Shown piece after piece: positions 17,947 through 26,585 of a stretch of DNA of 64,000 nucleotides. The notes under the pieces were generated by a model. The model did no database searches. It worked only from the letters and a program-made list of their open reading frames with translations, and was not told the origin of the DNA. The translations under genes and the position numbers were made by a program. Every line of letters begins with the position of its first letter. Position 1 is the first letter of the stretch. Source of the stretch: Halothermothrix orenii H 168 (GTDB lineage: Bacteria > Bacillota > Halanaerobiia > Halanaerobiales > Halothermotrichaceae); NCBI RefSeq assembly GCF_000020485.1, contig NC_011899.1, positions 1,830,501 to 1,894,500 on the forward strand, given 5' to 3'.

Positions 17947-18224
17947 TGACCCACTCCCTGTTTTTTTAATCTTATATTGAACATGCTTTACCTTAAAACC
18001 CCTGACAATAACATGGTTTTCACCAATTCCAGCATCTGATAATTCAATTCCTTGCCCTGTTCTTGTTTCCTCATATTATTATAGTGGATTAACATAACTT
18101 TAATTATGCAGGGAGGGGTGATATTTTAAGGGTATTTTAACCCAATTTTCTAGTTTCGTTGCCAGAGTGCCCACGCTCCTGGTTTCACTGGACCTTCCAC
18201 TTTCGACAAGTATAAAATGTATTT
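17947..18224. other. Intergenic region
   Basis: No gene is seen. GGGAGGGGTGATAT at about 18110-18125 on the plus strand looks like a ribosome site but is followed by a stop within two codons. Confidence 0.45.
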
Positions 18225-18863
18225 TTAATGATAATCAAGGACACAAATTACTTGTTTGTCGGGCAATTTTTTTATATTTATCTCTGAATCGCCTATAACC
18301 TGAACCTGCTCCGGTGGGAAATGATCTGTAAACCTTTCCACCCCGCTTATATCAAAGGTTAATACTTCCGTTTTAAAATGCATGGGTACAATGATTGAAG
18401 GGTTAAGTATCCGGGTTGTCTGATAGGCCTCCTCATGGTCTATGGTAAAAGTTCCACCCACCGGGGTAAGGAGAATATCGATATCCCCTATCTGTTTGAT
18501 AAGGGCTTCATCAGGTAGGTGACCGAGGTCACCGAGGTGACAGACCCTGAATCCATCTACCTCAACCGTAAAGATAATATTTTCTCCTCTTTCCTGACCT
18601 CCAGCTTTGTCATGATAAGATTTTACCCCTTTAATCTTGATTCCTTTATAATCAAAAGTACCGGTTTTTCTGAACACCTCCGGGTTGCCCGGGAGAATAT
18701 CTACTGCATTGTGGTCAAAATGGTCATGACTTACAGTAACTAAATCTACTTCTTCAACAATTGGTTTATACCCAACCTGGTCATCATAGGGGTCAGTCAG
18801 GATTTTTAACCCGTCCTCAGAAGTAATTTGAAAGGCAGCATGGCCCCACCATTTTAACTTCAT
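18225..18863 (-). CDS. UlaG/YtkL-like metallo-beta-lactamase-fold hydrolase
   Basis: A 212-residue metal-dependent hydrolase of the beta-lactamase superfamily (UPF0173-like). It starts with LKWWGHAAFQI, has the metal motif SHDHFDHN near residue 48, the second ligand region VCHLGDLGHLPD, and the late His in VPMHFKTE. It is cytoplasmic. Relatives include L-ascorbate-6-phosphate lactonase, but most are of unknown substrate and this one stands alone, so no substrate is assigned. The ATG at 18863 is 6 bases after GGAGAGG; the TTG directly before it is less likely. Confidence 0.85.
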   Translation of the reverse strand: MKLKWWGHAAFQITSEDGLKILTDPYDDQVGYKPIVEEVDLVTVSHDHFDHNAVDILPGNPEVFRKTGTFDYKGIKIKGVKSYHDKAGGQERGENIIFTVEVDGFRVCHLGDLGHLPDEALIKQIGDIDILLTPVGGTFTIDHEEAYQTTRILNPSIIVPMHFKTEVLTFDISGVERFTDHFPPEQVQVIGDSEINIKKLPDKQVICVLDYH

Positions 18864-18931
18864 CAAAATCCTCTCCTTTCATTAAAATTCTTTTTTATAT
18901 TAACATATTAAATAAATTACTCTATTAGTCG

Positions 18932-18966
18932 TTAAATAAAACCCTCCATCCTGTAAGATGAAGGGT
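18932..18966 (-). terminator. Rho-independent terminator of the 19041-21801 operon
   Basis: On the minus strand ACCCTTCATC pairs with GATGGAGGGT (one G-T pair) around a six-base loop and is followed by TTTATTT. It lies 75 bases after the stop of the barrel gene. Confidence 0.88.
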
Positions 18967-19040
18967 AATATGAGGTTCTTTTATATGAATTCTTTTTTAT
19001 AAAAACAAGTTAAAATTAAATTTAAAAATTAAAATTAAAT

Positions 19041-20261
19041 TTAAAAAGCAAGCCGTACATCTACCCCCATATCCAGGCTTTTTGAATTATTAAATAAAGC
19101 TCCAAGGTCAGAAAATCCAGCATCAATCTGGAAGGGACCCAGATAAATTCCTAGACCACTCGAGAAAATTAAATCTTTCTGCAGGGTTGAGTAATTTACC
19201 CCAAACCGCAATGGTAAAAACCAGGGATAAGAAATTTCAGTACTACCGGCAAATTTATGTTCACTCTCCCCAGTATCATAATTGATGTGGGAGTAGTCTC
19301 CATAAAAAGTAATCCAGTCCTTCCACTGGTAACTGGCCCCGAGATTCACAGTAAGGGGTAACTTATAAACAAGATCACCGGTTAACGGTTTATCAGAAAC
19401 CTCTTCAAAGTCACCTTCACCTGTCTCTGAATCATAAGTATATGTATATTCACTGTAATAAGGGTCAATCCCCGTTATGGAACCGAGGTTCATGAGGCTA
19501 AAGCCAACCTGTAATTTATCATTTATCTTTCCTGCCAGTCCAAAATCAAGGGCAAACCCCTTTCCCCCACCTCTGGGGTATTTAAGTTCAAAAACACCAT
19601 CACTTTCAACACCGGGACCATCTTCGCAGTTAACCAGGAGATCACCACTGGCCTCAACCTTCCCAAAAGCTCCATAGAGGTAATGGTAGGTACCACCGAT
19701 GCGGAATTCTTCCCAGTTAAGTTTATCAGCAATATAATCGACTTTAAAAGAAAGATTGAACCCGGTATCCAGATAAATCCCTGCAGACCCATGAGTTCCA
19801 TCCAGGTTATGGGGTTCATCTAACTTATTCCCGTTCAAAATCAGATCGATAATATCACTGGATATGGTAGAAATCCCATCTTCCCTGAAACCGGCAAAGA
19901 GGCCAACATTTTTAATAATCATATGGGCCTTCTGATTCCCACTAATTTTCAAAAGGAGTCCATCATCCCCAATAGTATTGAGAATATCGTTTTTTAATTC
20001 TTCATCCAGGTATTTATTAAAATAACTGCTCGGAAGTCCATTATTCCAGATACTGGCCTGCCCCCCCACTTCCAGGGTAAAGACATCATCGTCAGGGTCA
20101 ACCAGGGCCGGGTTGGCATATAAAGCTGCGGTACCGTCAAGGGTAACAAAATTATGCCCCAGGCCCACTATTTTTGCGGTTTTCGCACTGCTCCCGGGGG
20201 CAAAACAGGTCAGGAACAGTATAAAGGCCAGCACTAAGCTTATATTAATTTTTTTCCTCAT
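19041..20261 (-). CDS. Outer-membrane beta-barrel protein, FadL/PorV/DUF5723-like
   Basis: A 406-residue exported protein. The signal peptide covers residues 1-26 (core VLAFILFLTCFA, then SSA). After it comes GLGHNFVTLDGTAALYANPA, the N-terminal block of the FadL/PorV/DUF5723-type barrels. The rest alternates polar and hydrophobic residues as in beta strands and ends in a terminal Phe (MGVDVRLAF), the usual Bam-dependent C-terminal signal. It follows a large lipoprotein gene after 16 bases and precedes a strong terminator, so the pair likely works together in the outer membrane. The substrate, if it is a channel, is unknown. Confidence 0.75.
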   Translation of the reverse strand: MRKKINISLVLAFILFLTCFAPGSSAKTAKIVGLGHNFVTLDGTAALYANPALVDPDDDVFTLEVGGQASIWNNGLPSSYFNKYLDEELKNDILNTIGDDGLLLKISGNQKAHMIIKNVGLFAGFREDGISTISSDIIDLILNGNKLDEPHNLDGTHGSAGIYLDTGFNLSFKVDYIADKLNWEEFRIGGTYHYLYGAFGKVEASGDLLVNCEDGPGVESDGVFELKYPRGGGKGFALDFGLAGKINDKLQVGFSLMNLGSITGIDPYYSEYTYTYDSETGEGDFEEVSDKPLTGDLVYKLPLTVNLGASYQWKDWITFYGDYSHINYDTGESEHKFAGSTEISYPWFLPLRFGVNYSTLQKDLIFSSGLGIYLGPFQIDAGFSDLGALFNNSKSLDMGVDVRLAF

Positions 20262-20277
20262 CTATTTCACCTTCCTT

Positions 20278-21801
20278 CTACTGGTTAACCTTCAAGGTTA
20301 CCCCGAGGTAACCTTTAGTATCAAGGGTATCAGTTGATTTAAATTCATAAATCCCATCTGCCTGTGTATTACCACCCATTTTAAATTTAATCCCGAGGTA
20401 CACAGGTGGATTGGTAAGCATTGTCTCCATTTTATCGATCATATCATTCATACTTAATTTATTGTCATTATTTTCTCCACTAACAAGTTCCAGTAATGAT
20501 GCTACCTTATTACTCTCCTGGTATAGAATTGAATAAGTACTGGAATCATCTGGATTAATACCGGGATCATTGCTGAGATACATGTCTGCAGATACATTTA
20601 CATCCATATTGTTAAATATAGAGGTATATAAATATATATCTTTCAGATAATTATCAGTAATATCTTCAATATCTTCCTGGTCTATTTCAACTGGCATCGG
20701 TTCAGCTTCATAGTATATGAAACCCTCATTATCAACACTGATATCAATATCAGAAGAGCTATAGAGCTGGGCCCTTCCTACAATTTCCGTACCGATGACC
20801 ATGGTATCCCCGGCATCATAATTAATAGTATCTGACGAGGAAGTAAAAGAACCATCAAGAACCAGATCTCCATCGAGAGTAATGGAAGTACCACTCTCGT
20901 ATACATAATTTCCATCAACAGTACTAAAACTCTGGCTCCCTAAAGATATAGTCTCAAAATTCAAATCAATATCACTGCTTTGAGGTAACTGAAGGGTCAA
21001 TGTTAATCTAGCATTTGTGTTATTAACAGGGTCGATAGATGCTGCCTCTCCCAGGTCCAGGGGGGCTGTCATACTGAAACTACCGAGGTTACTATCAGCT
21101 AGAGGCATCCCTTCAATTCTGGAAACAGTTATTGAATTTAAACCGGTCACTTCCAGATCAAAGGTAGCATTGCCGAAACTCTGGTAATAGACAAGCCTTA
21201 ACTCTGCATCAGAGGTCAAAACTTCTCTATCCAGATTCACTGTTTTACTTTCCCCTGCATTCAGGCCCATAAAAGAAACACTGTTAATAAACCCACCACT
21301 GCTATTATCAACAATCTCTATTTCAAGGTTATCAATAGTACCGGAAACATTACTGATGGTAAAGGTTATATTATTTCCGGTACCTCCTGAATCCCCGAAT
21401 TCTACAGATTTAAAGGGGATTTCAAGGGGAAATTCTATACTCCGGGTATCAGATGTTTGATACAAAGTTATATTATCTGAAAAGGAAACTAAAGGACTCG
21501 AGTTGTCTATAGTTAATTCAGGCAGACCAACCTCTATATCCTTGGTTATAGGTTTTTCCTCAGTCCCATCTATAAAAAACGACTGAAATTCGTTAGTAGA
21601 GGTATCAATGGTATACCCTACTGTATTAAAATCACCGGCACCGACCACATCCCCGAGGGTTTTTGTCCCCCCGACAACAGGGAGTTTTAAGGTAACATCC
21701 CAGGCCGGTCCATATTTCCCGGTAACCGGGTTTTTAGAACAACCTGCCAGCAATCCCGGTACAATTAACAGGACCATAATTATTAAAATTATTTTTTTCA
21801 T
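20278..21801 (-). CDS. Large lipoprotein of unknown function
   Basis: A 507-residue lipoprotein: residues 1-20 form a lipoprotein signal ending in GLLAGC, with Cys20 the lipidation site. The mature part is rich in Ser, Thr, Asp and Ile, with no cysteine-based or catalytic motif, and looks all-beta, built of several immunoglobulin-like or adhesin-like units (repeated segments such as GTGNNITFTISNVSGTIDN and LTLTLQLPQSSDIDL). I do not recognise a family. It heads a two-gene operon with a barrel protein, so a surface or periplasmic partner role is the best guess. Confidence 0.75.
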   Translation of the reverse strand: MKKIILIIMVLLIVPGLLAGCSKNPVTGKYGPAWDVTLKLPVVGGTKTLGDVVGAGDFNTVGYTIDTSTNEFQSFFIDGTEEKPITKDIEVGLPELTIDNSSPLVSFSDNITLYQTSDTRSIEFPLEIPFKSVEFGDSGGTGNNITFTISNVSGTIDNLEIEIVDNSSGGFINSVSFMGLNAGESKTVNLDREVLTSDAELRLVYYQSFGNATFDLEVTGLNSITVSRIEGMPLADSNLGSFSMTAPLDLGEAASIDPVNNTNARLTLTLQLPQSSDIDLNFETISLGSQSFSTVDGNYVYESGTSITLDGDLVLDGSFTSSSDTINYDAGDTMVIGTEIVGRAQLYSSSDIDISVDNEGFIYYEAEPMPVEIDQEDIEDITDNYLKDIYLYTSIFNNMDVNVSADMYLSNDPGINPDDSSTYSILYQESNKVASLLELVSGENNDNKLSMNDMIDKMETMLTNPPVYLGIKFKMGGNTQADGIYEFKSTDTLDTKGYLGVTLKVNQ

Positions 21802-21924
21802 GAAATCACTCCCTTTTCTTCGAAAAAACTCTAAGAGACTGGATGAATGTCCTAAAAATTATAACCTTTTTATATATAATTCGATAACAGCAAACAAATC
21901 CCTCTAAATAATATCTTCAGGTAA

Positions 21925-21954
21925 CAAAAAAAGCACCCGCAAACAGGGTGCTTT
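21925..21954 (-). terminator. Rho-independent terminator of the 22007-23080 gene
   Basis: AAAGCACCC and GGGTGCTTT form a perfect nine-base-pair stem with a seven-base loop, followed on the minus strand by seven T residues. Confidence 0.92.
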
Positions 21955-22006
21955 ATTAATAACCTTTCCTCATGGCACTAAGCTATCTTACTTTACGACT
22001 ATCTTA

Positions 22007-23080
22007 CTAAAACTTAATGTTACCGGACAGAAGGGCGGTGTAGGTATCCTCATCTGTTTTTCCCAGGCCAAGATCCAGATGAAATGCGGTAAAATTGAGC
22101 CCTATACCCCCGGTATAATATTTCGTATTATCTTTTTCAAAGGTTCCAGCTCTGAGTGACAGGGCATTAAAGAATAAGTTTTTCTCAAATCCCAGGTGAA
22201 TTATTTGCTCGGCATTTTCATCTTCAGTTAACAGCGGAAAATTTTCAATATCAGCTGCCACTGTAGCATTTACAACTGGAATATGAACAGCAGCCCCTAC
22301 TCTCATGGTCCGCCCCGGTTTTACTTTTTCACTGAAGCTTCCTGCAGGATTGCTTTCCCAGCTCTCAGAAGTATAGGTATATTCAGTTATATCACCTGTA
22401 ACTTCATATTCGGTAGCCACTAAATTTCTTACCTGGGCCCCTACTTTAACAAAATCGGTAACTTTAGCCAGGACTCCAATATCTAGACCATAGCCTGTAC
22501 CACTACCCATCTTCTCGTAAACATTTATATTATCGACATCATAGCTTATTTTACTGGTTCTATTAAACTTTAGATTTACCCCGTAATATAAAGCCCCCAG
22601 GTTTAAAGGTGGCTCCAGGAGTTCATTACTGAAAGTAACTATTCCTTCAGTTGTTGTGGTATTGCTGAGGTTTGCAGTTGTCCCTGACTGGGTAGATTGA
22701 ATATAACTATCAGTATTGATTGAAACCCCGAAGGTCCTGAAATTACCGCCAACGAAGGCCTGTCCACCAAAATAGGCCCCATCAGGGAATTTCTTGTATA
22801 CTTCAACCACATCATCATTGTTAATTGCTTCTGAAACCTCTAACAGATCAGCTATTTTACCGAAGTCAGAGGCATAAGTCCCACCGTTAACATAAATACC
22901 AACCAGTCCACTCTGGCTTAAACCGGCCGGATTATAAAGTACGGCACTGATATCATCAGCAACCCCTGTAAAAGCCCCACCCATGGCAAAAGACTTGGCA
23001 GTCAGGTTACTGGCACCAGCCGGAACTGTTATAAATAACATTAACATAAGGGCTGTAATCATAACAGCAATTTTTTTCAT
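22007..23080 (-). CDS. Outer-membrane beta-barrel protein, FadL/PorV-like
   Basis: A 357-residue exported protein. The signal peptide is MKKIAVMITALMLMLF..AGA. The mature start, AKSFAMGGAFTGVADDISAV followed by LYNPAGLSQSG, is the hallmark block of PorV/UPF0164/FadL-type barrels. The end DTYTALLSGNIKF is a terminal beta strand with C-terminal Phe. The ATG at 23080 is preferred over one three codons upstream that abuts the GGAGAGG site. It resembles the barrel at 19041-20261 in layout, so the two may be paralogues. The gene is monocistronic, with its own strong terminator. Confidence 0.78.
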   Translation of the reverse strand: MKKIAVMITALMLMLFITVPAGASNLTAKSFAMGGAFTGVADDISAVLYNPAGLSQSGLVGIYVNGGTYASDFGKIADLLEVSEAINNDDVVEVYKKFPDGAYFGGQAFVGGNFRTFGVSINTDSYIQSTQSGTTANLSNTTTTEGIVTFSNELLEPPLNLGALYYGVNLKFNRTSKISYDVDNINVYEKMGSGTGYGLDIGVLAKVTDFVKVGAQVRNLVATEYEVTGDITEYTYTSESWESNPAGSFSEKVKPGRTMRVGAAVHIPVVNATVAADIENFPLLTEDENAEQIIHLGFEKNLFFNALSLRAGTFEKDNTKYYTGGIGLNFTAFHLDLGLGKTDEDTYTALLSGNIKF

Positions 23081-23156
23081 TATAATCATCCTCTCCTTTA
23101 TTTATTGAATACTATTTTTATGTAACCAAAATTTTATAATATAAAATTGTATTGTA

Positions 23157-23201
23157 GTCATAGCCCGGTTTTGCCCACAAAAAAATCAATAATAAAAGAC
23201 C
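23157..23201 (-). repeat. Intergenic 3' repeat, copy R2
   Basis: Plus-strand anchors are GTCA at 23157 and AAAGACC at 23195, 38 bases apart, with CCCGGTTTTGCCCAC between. It lies 27 bases beyond the stop of the RmlD-like gene. Confidence 0.65.
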
Positions 23202-23227
23202 CTGATTTAAAACTGATGAAGATATGG

Positions 23228-24091
23228 TTAAGATACACTGTTTATAGAATTATATATTAAATAATCAACCAGGTAAGAATTCAGGGCCTTCCTCCAGCCC
23301 CTGGGCCTGATACCAAGTTTATTAGCTACCAGGTTATTATCAAGAACTGTATATTCCGGTATTCTAACCAGACCAGACTGGTGTTCCAGGGTTACCTCTT
23401 TAATATTTACATTTAATTTCAATGCCCTGACTACTTCCAGGCCCCAGCTATACAGGCTACAGTAGCCACTATTTGTTATATGATAGGTACCATAAAAATC
23501 AGTAGTCATTAACCGTCCAATAATATGGGCCAGATCTCCAATAAAGGTAGGAGTATCATATCTGTCACCGGGAAGCTCAACTGTTTTTTCCTGCTTTGAA
23601 GTTTCAATCAATTTGCCTATAAGAGAATCCCGGCCCGGCCCGTAAAGCCAGCCAGTCCTTACAATAAAAAATTTCCTGTTTATTTCTTTAATAAAATTTT
23701 CAGCAAGTAGTTTAGATAAACCGTAAACATTTACCGGTTGAAGCTCATCTGACTCCCGGTAAGGTCTATTAAGCCTGCCACTGAAAACATGACTGGTGCT
23801 TATGTAAACAAGTTTAGCCTCACACATACTGGAAGCAATGGCAACATTCTGGGCACCGTAAGAATTAATCTGAAAGGCCATTGCTTTATCACGTTCACAG
23901 GCCTCAATATCATCCAGGGCCAGACAGTGAATAACTATATCAGGATAGACATCAAGTATCTTTTTTTCCACTTCCAGGGTATTTGTAATATCAAGGTCAT
24001 CTCTTCCTAAAAAAATAACCCGGTATCTGGTACCCAGTTTCTTAACAAAAGTCCTGCAGAATTTCTTGTCTCCGGTCACCAATACTTTCAA
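23228..24091 (-). CDS. RmlD-like NAD(P)-dependent sugar-nucleotide reductase, divergent
   Basis: A 287-residue extended-SDR protein of the dTDP-4-dehydrorhamnose reductase family. Family features: VIHCLALDDIEACERDKAMA (normally CAAYT.VD..E), then INSYGAQNVAIAS, the catalytic pair in VNVYGLSKLLAE (Tyr/Lys), and FIVRTGWLYGPGRDSLIGK. Unusual points: the nucleotide loop reads TGDKKFCRTF instead of GxxGxxG, and the family's STDYVFDG is STSHVFSG, so active-site Asp/Tyr positions differ. The TTG start is 9 bases after GGGG. Its place upstream of galU-type genes supports a sugar-nucleotide role, but activity is uncertain. Confidence 0.78.
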   Translation of the reverse strand: MKVLVTGDKKFCRTFVKKLGTRYRVIFLGRDDLDITNTLEVEKKILDVYPDIVIHCLALDDIEACERDKAMAFQINSYGAQNVAIASSMCEAKLVYISTSHVFSGRLNRPYRESDELQPVNVYGLSKLLAENFIKEINRKFFIVRTGWLYGPGRDSLIGKLIETSKQEKTVELPGDRYDTPTFIGDLAHIIGRLMTTDFYGTYHITNSGYCSLYSWGLEVVRALKLNVNIKEVTLEHQSGLVRIPEYTVLDNNLVANKLGIRPRGWRKALNSYLVDYLIYNSINSVS

Positions 24092-24154
24092 AACCAGTCC
24101 CCCCTAATACCCATGCTAAAATTATCTTATGATACCGGGGGGAATTTGGTGAAT

Positions 24155-24646
24155 TTATCCCATCTTTTTACTGCCATCATAAAATAATTCATAAGGTATT
24201 TCTAAATCGCTCAGAAAATCTTCCAGGTAATAATCCAGGACCTGTTCCGAAATAAATCGATCCCTGGTGTAATTAATAATCAAATAATCTATGTTATTAT
24301 TCTTTATTTCTTGATAACAGTATGTTAGAGAACCATTTTTCACAATTTCAGTATCATAATCAATATCAGACTCTTTTGCCCTTTTCTTTATTTCGGTTAA
24401 CACCTTCCGGGCCCGGTTATAATATTCCTCAAGCAGGGTTTTCTCAATATCTTCACCCATTTTTTCCCCGAGAAATCCTGTATACATAACAAGGGAAGAT
24501 AAAGTCCTGGGGATCTTTTCTTCTATAATGAATTTGACATCCAGGCTGGCCTCATTTTCAGAGGCAAGCTTTAATGAATAATCTATAGACTTACTCATCT
24601 GGGCCATACTGAAGAGGATTAACATAATTTTGGTCACTTTACCCAC
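24155..24646 (-). CDS. UspA-like protein
   Basis: A 163-residue cytoplasmic protein with the universal-stress-protein alpha/beta pattern: a first beta strand (KIMLILFSMAQMSKSIDYSL), helices with AKESDIDYDTEIVKNGS, and NNNIDYLIINYTRD where the fold usually reads aDLIVlG. The ATP-loop Gly motif is not evident, so nucleotide binding is doubtful. GTG starts at 24646 and 24637 both have a plausible ribosome site. It lies 52 bases after galU and before the RmlD-like gene, probably in one transcript. Only moderately sure of the family. Confidence 0.6.
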   Translation of the reverse strand: MGKVTKIMLILFSMAQMSKSIDYSLKLASENEASLDVKFIIEEKIPRTLSSLVMYTGFLGEKMGEDIEKTLLEEYYNRARKVLTEIKKRAKESDIDYDTEIVKNGSLTYCYQEIKNNNIDYLIINYTRDRFISEQVLDYYLEDFLSDLEIPYELFYDGSKKMG

Positions 24647-24698
24647 CTCTTACCTCTATTATATGATAAATACCTGTTCCTGTTATGCAATAAATTTA

Positions 24699-25613
24699 TT
24701 AACCTGTTCTGGAGTTAACAATTGTAGAGTGGCCCCTTTTTTCTGCTTCCTGTTCCATTAAATTAACCAGATATTTAAAAAATTCATCCCCGAGGTCTTC
24801 CCTCCTTAAAGCATATTCTACTGTTGCCTGGAGAAAACCCATTTTATTACCCACATCATACCTTTTGCCTGAAAAGTTATAGGCAACCATATTCCTCTCT
24901 GAAGCAAGTTCCCGTAAAGCATCTGTTAACTGAATTTCATTATTTCGGCCGGGCTTTGTCCGGGCCAGGATCGGGAAAATATCGGGAGTAATAACATAAC
25001 GACCCAGAATAGCCAGATTAGAGGGGGCCTTATCTATATCCGGTTTCTCTATTAAGTCCTCAATATGGTATATATCCTCTTCCTGTCGGTCATATTTGAC
25101 AATACCGTACTTACTGACCTCCTTTTCAGGAACCTGCTGGACACCTATAACCGGTTCTTCCCTCTTTTCAAAGACATCTATCATTTGCCCGATAACACTT
25201 CGTTTAGAATATATGACATCATCCCCCAGCAGGACTGCAAAGGGTTCATCCCCGATAAATGTCCGGGCACAGTAAATAGCATGACCAAGCCCTTTAGGTT
25301 CTTTCTGCCTTACATAATGAATATCGACCATATTTGATATATCCTTAACCATTTTTAACAGGTCATCTTTCCCTTTTTTTTCTAAAGCCAGCTCCAGTTC
25401 TATTGATTTATCAAAATGGTCTTCAATAGCCCGTTTATGTTTACCGGTAATTATTAAGATATCTTCAATCCCGGCCTCGATTGCTTCTTCTATAATGTAC
25501 TGGATAGTCGGTTTATCAACTATCGGCAACATTTCTTTAGGCTGGGCTTTTGTAGCCGGTAAAAATCTGGTTCCAAGGCCTGCTGCCGGTATTATTGCTT
25601 TTTTTACCTTCAT
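24699..25613 (-). CDS. galU: UTP-glucose-1-phosphate uridylyltransferase
   Basis: GalU makes UDP-glucose from UTP and glucose-1-phosphate. The 304-residue length is normal. Seen: the nucleotide loop IIPAAGLGTRFLPATKAQPK, the substrate block EMLPIVDKPTIQYIIEEA, FAVLLGDDV, then VEKPD-like LIEKPDIDKAPSNLAILGRY, and SGKRYDVGNKMGFLQA. It is cytoplasmic. UDP-glucose would feed the GT4 and other envelope glycosyltransferases; the phosphohexomutase at 28376 can provide glucose-1-phosphate. Followed by the UspA-like and RmlD-like genes on the same strand. Confidence 0.96.
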   Translation of the reverse strand: MKVKKAIIPAAGLGTRFLPATKAQPKEMLPIVDKPTIQYIIEEAIEAGIEDILIITGKHKRAIEDHFDKSIELELALEKKGKDDLLKMVKDISNMVDIHYVRQKEPKGLGHAIYCARTFIGDEPFAVLLGDDVIYSKRSVIGQMIDVFEKREEPVIGVQQVPEKEVSKYGIVKYDRQEEDIYHIEDLIEKPDIDKAPSNLAILGRYVITPDIFPILARTKPGRNNEIQLTDALRELASERNMVAYNFSGKRYDVGNKMGFLQATVEYALRREDLGDEFFKYLVNLMEQEAEKRGHSTIVNSRTG

Positions 25614-25731
25614 TAGTAATCCCCCTTGCGTATACCTTTCTATATGTTTACTTTAATTATAGATTTGTATGTATATTTAAATTCTATAGTAAAATTGAAA
25701 AACCTCCTTATTTTATAGAAAAATATGTTCT

Positions 25732-26322
25732 TTAACCAATTTTATATTTATATAAATCGACATTTTCAATAATTTCAGAAAAATATTTTATAAAGAGTTT
25801 TACCAGATATGGGTCAAACTGGGTTCCAGCATTTTTTTCTAACTCCTTTAAGGCCTCTTTATAATCCATCGGCTTTTTATAGGGACGAAGGGCGGTCATG
25901 GCTTCAAAGGAATCACAAATACTTATTATCCTGGCCTCAAGAGGAATATCCTCCCCTTTAAGCCCCAGAGGATAACCGGTTCCATCAAACCGTTCATGAT
26001 GGTACAATATCGGTTTTAAATATTTTTTAAGGGATGATCCTGATTCTTCAATAATATTAAACCCCATTTTAGGATGGTCTTTTATAATTTTTAATTCATT
26101 AATAGTCAGGGTATCGGGCTTGTTCAGTATTGAGTCAGGGATTCCTATCTTTCCAATATCATGGAGCAATGCAGTGTTTTTTATAAACTCAATATGCCCT
26201 TCATCGAGTTTTAAGAGGTGGGATAATCCCATACTATACTGGGCTACAGCCCTGGAATGATGATAAGTATATTTAGAATTAAGCTTCAAAGCCACCAGCA
26301 AAGCCTTGACCAGGCTGTCCAT
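25732..26322 (-). CDS. Stand-alone HD-GYP cyclic-di-GMP phosphodiesterase
   Basis: A 196-residue protein consisting of only an HD-GYP domain. Seen: TYHHSRAVAQYS (first His), LLHDIGKIGIPDSILNKP (HD pair), IKDHPKMG, ILYHHERFDGTGYP (the GYP loop) and SICDSFEAMT. All metal-ligand motifs and the GYP are intact, so hydrolysis of cyclic-di-GMP is likely. No receiver or PAS sensor is attached, and no cyclase is nearby, so the input is unknown. The ATG follows GGGGGAGG. It lies divergent from the plus-strand barrel gene at 26586. Confidence 0.9.
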   Translation of the reverse strand: MDSLVKALLVALKLNSKYTYHHSRAVAQYSMGLSHLLKLDEGHIEFIKNTALLHDIGKIGIPDSILNKPDTLTINELKIIKDHPKMGFNIIEESGSSLKKYLKPILYHHERFDGTGYPLGLKGEDIPLEARIISICDSFEAMTALRPYKKPMDYKEALKELEKNAGTQFDPYLVKLFIKYFSEIIENVDLYKYKIG

Positions 26323-26585
26323 TGTTCTTCCTCCCCCAACTTATAACCAGTTATTATCTAAAAACTTTACAGGGCTTTTTTATCATTCATAATAATAATT
26401 CGTTATCCTGTCCCTGTTTTCCTTTTTTATATGAGATTTTGTGAAATATGTACTAACCCAGGAGAATAAAAGGACTAATTTGGTTTTTTTTAAAGGAATT
26501 AATAATCCAGAAGAGAAATTTTATTAGTACTGTTAATTAGTCTTTTGATTTTTTTTAAATACAATTACATCAGGGGGTATAACTT

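Noticed and set aside
18142-18190. Possible seventh copy of the intergenic repeat
   Set aside because: It has a GTTT and a CCAGAG at about the right spacing but lacks both end anchors (GTCA and AAAGACC).
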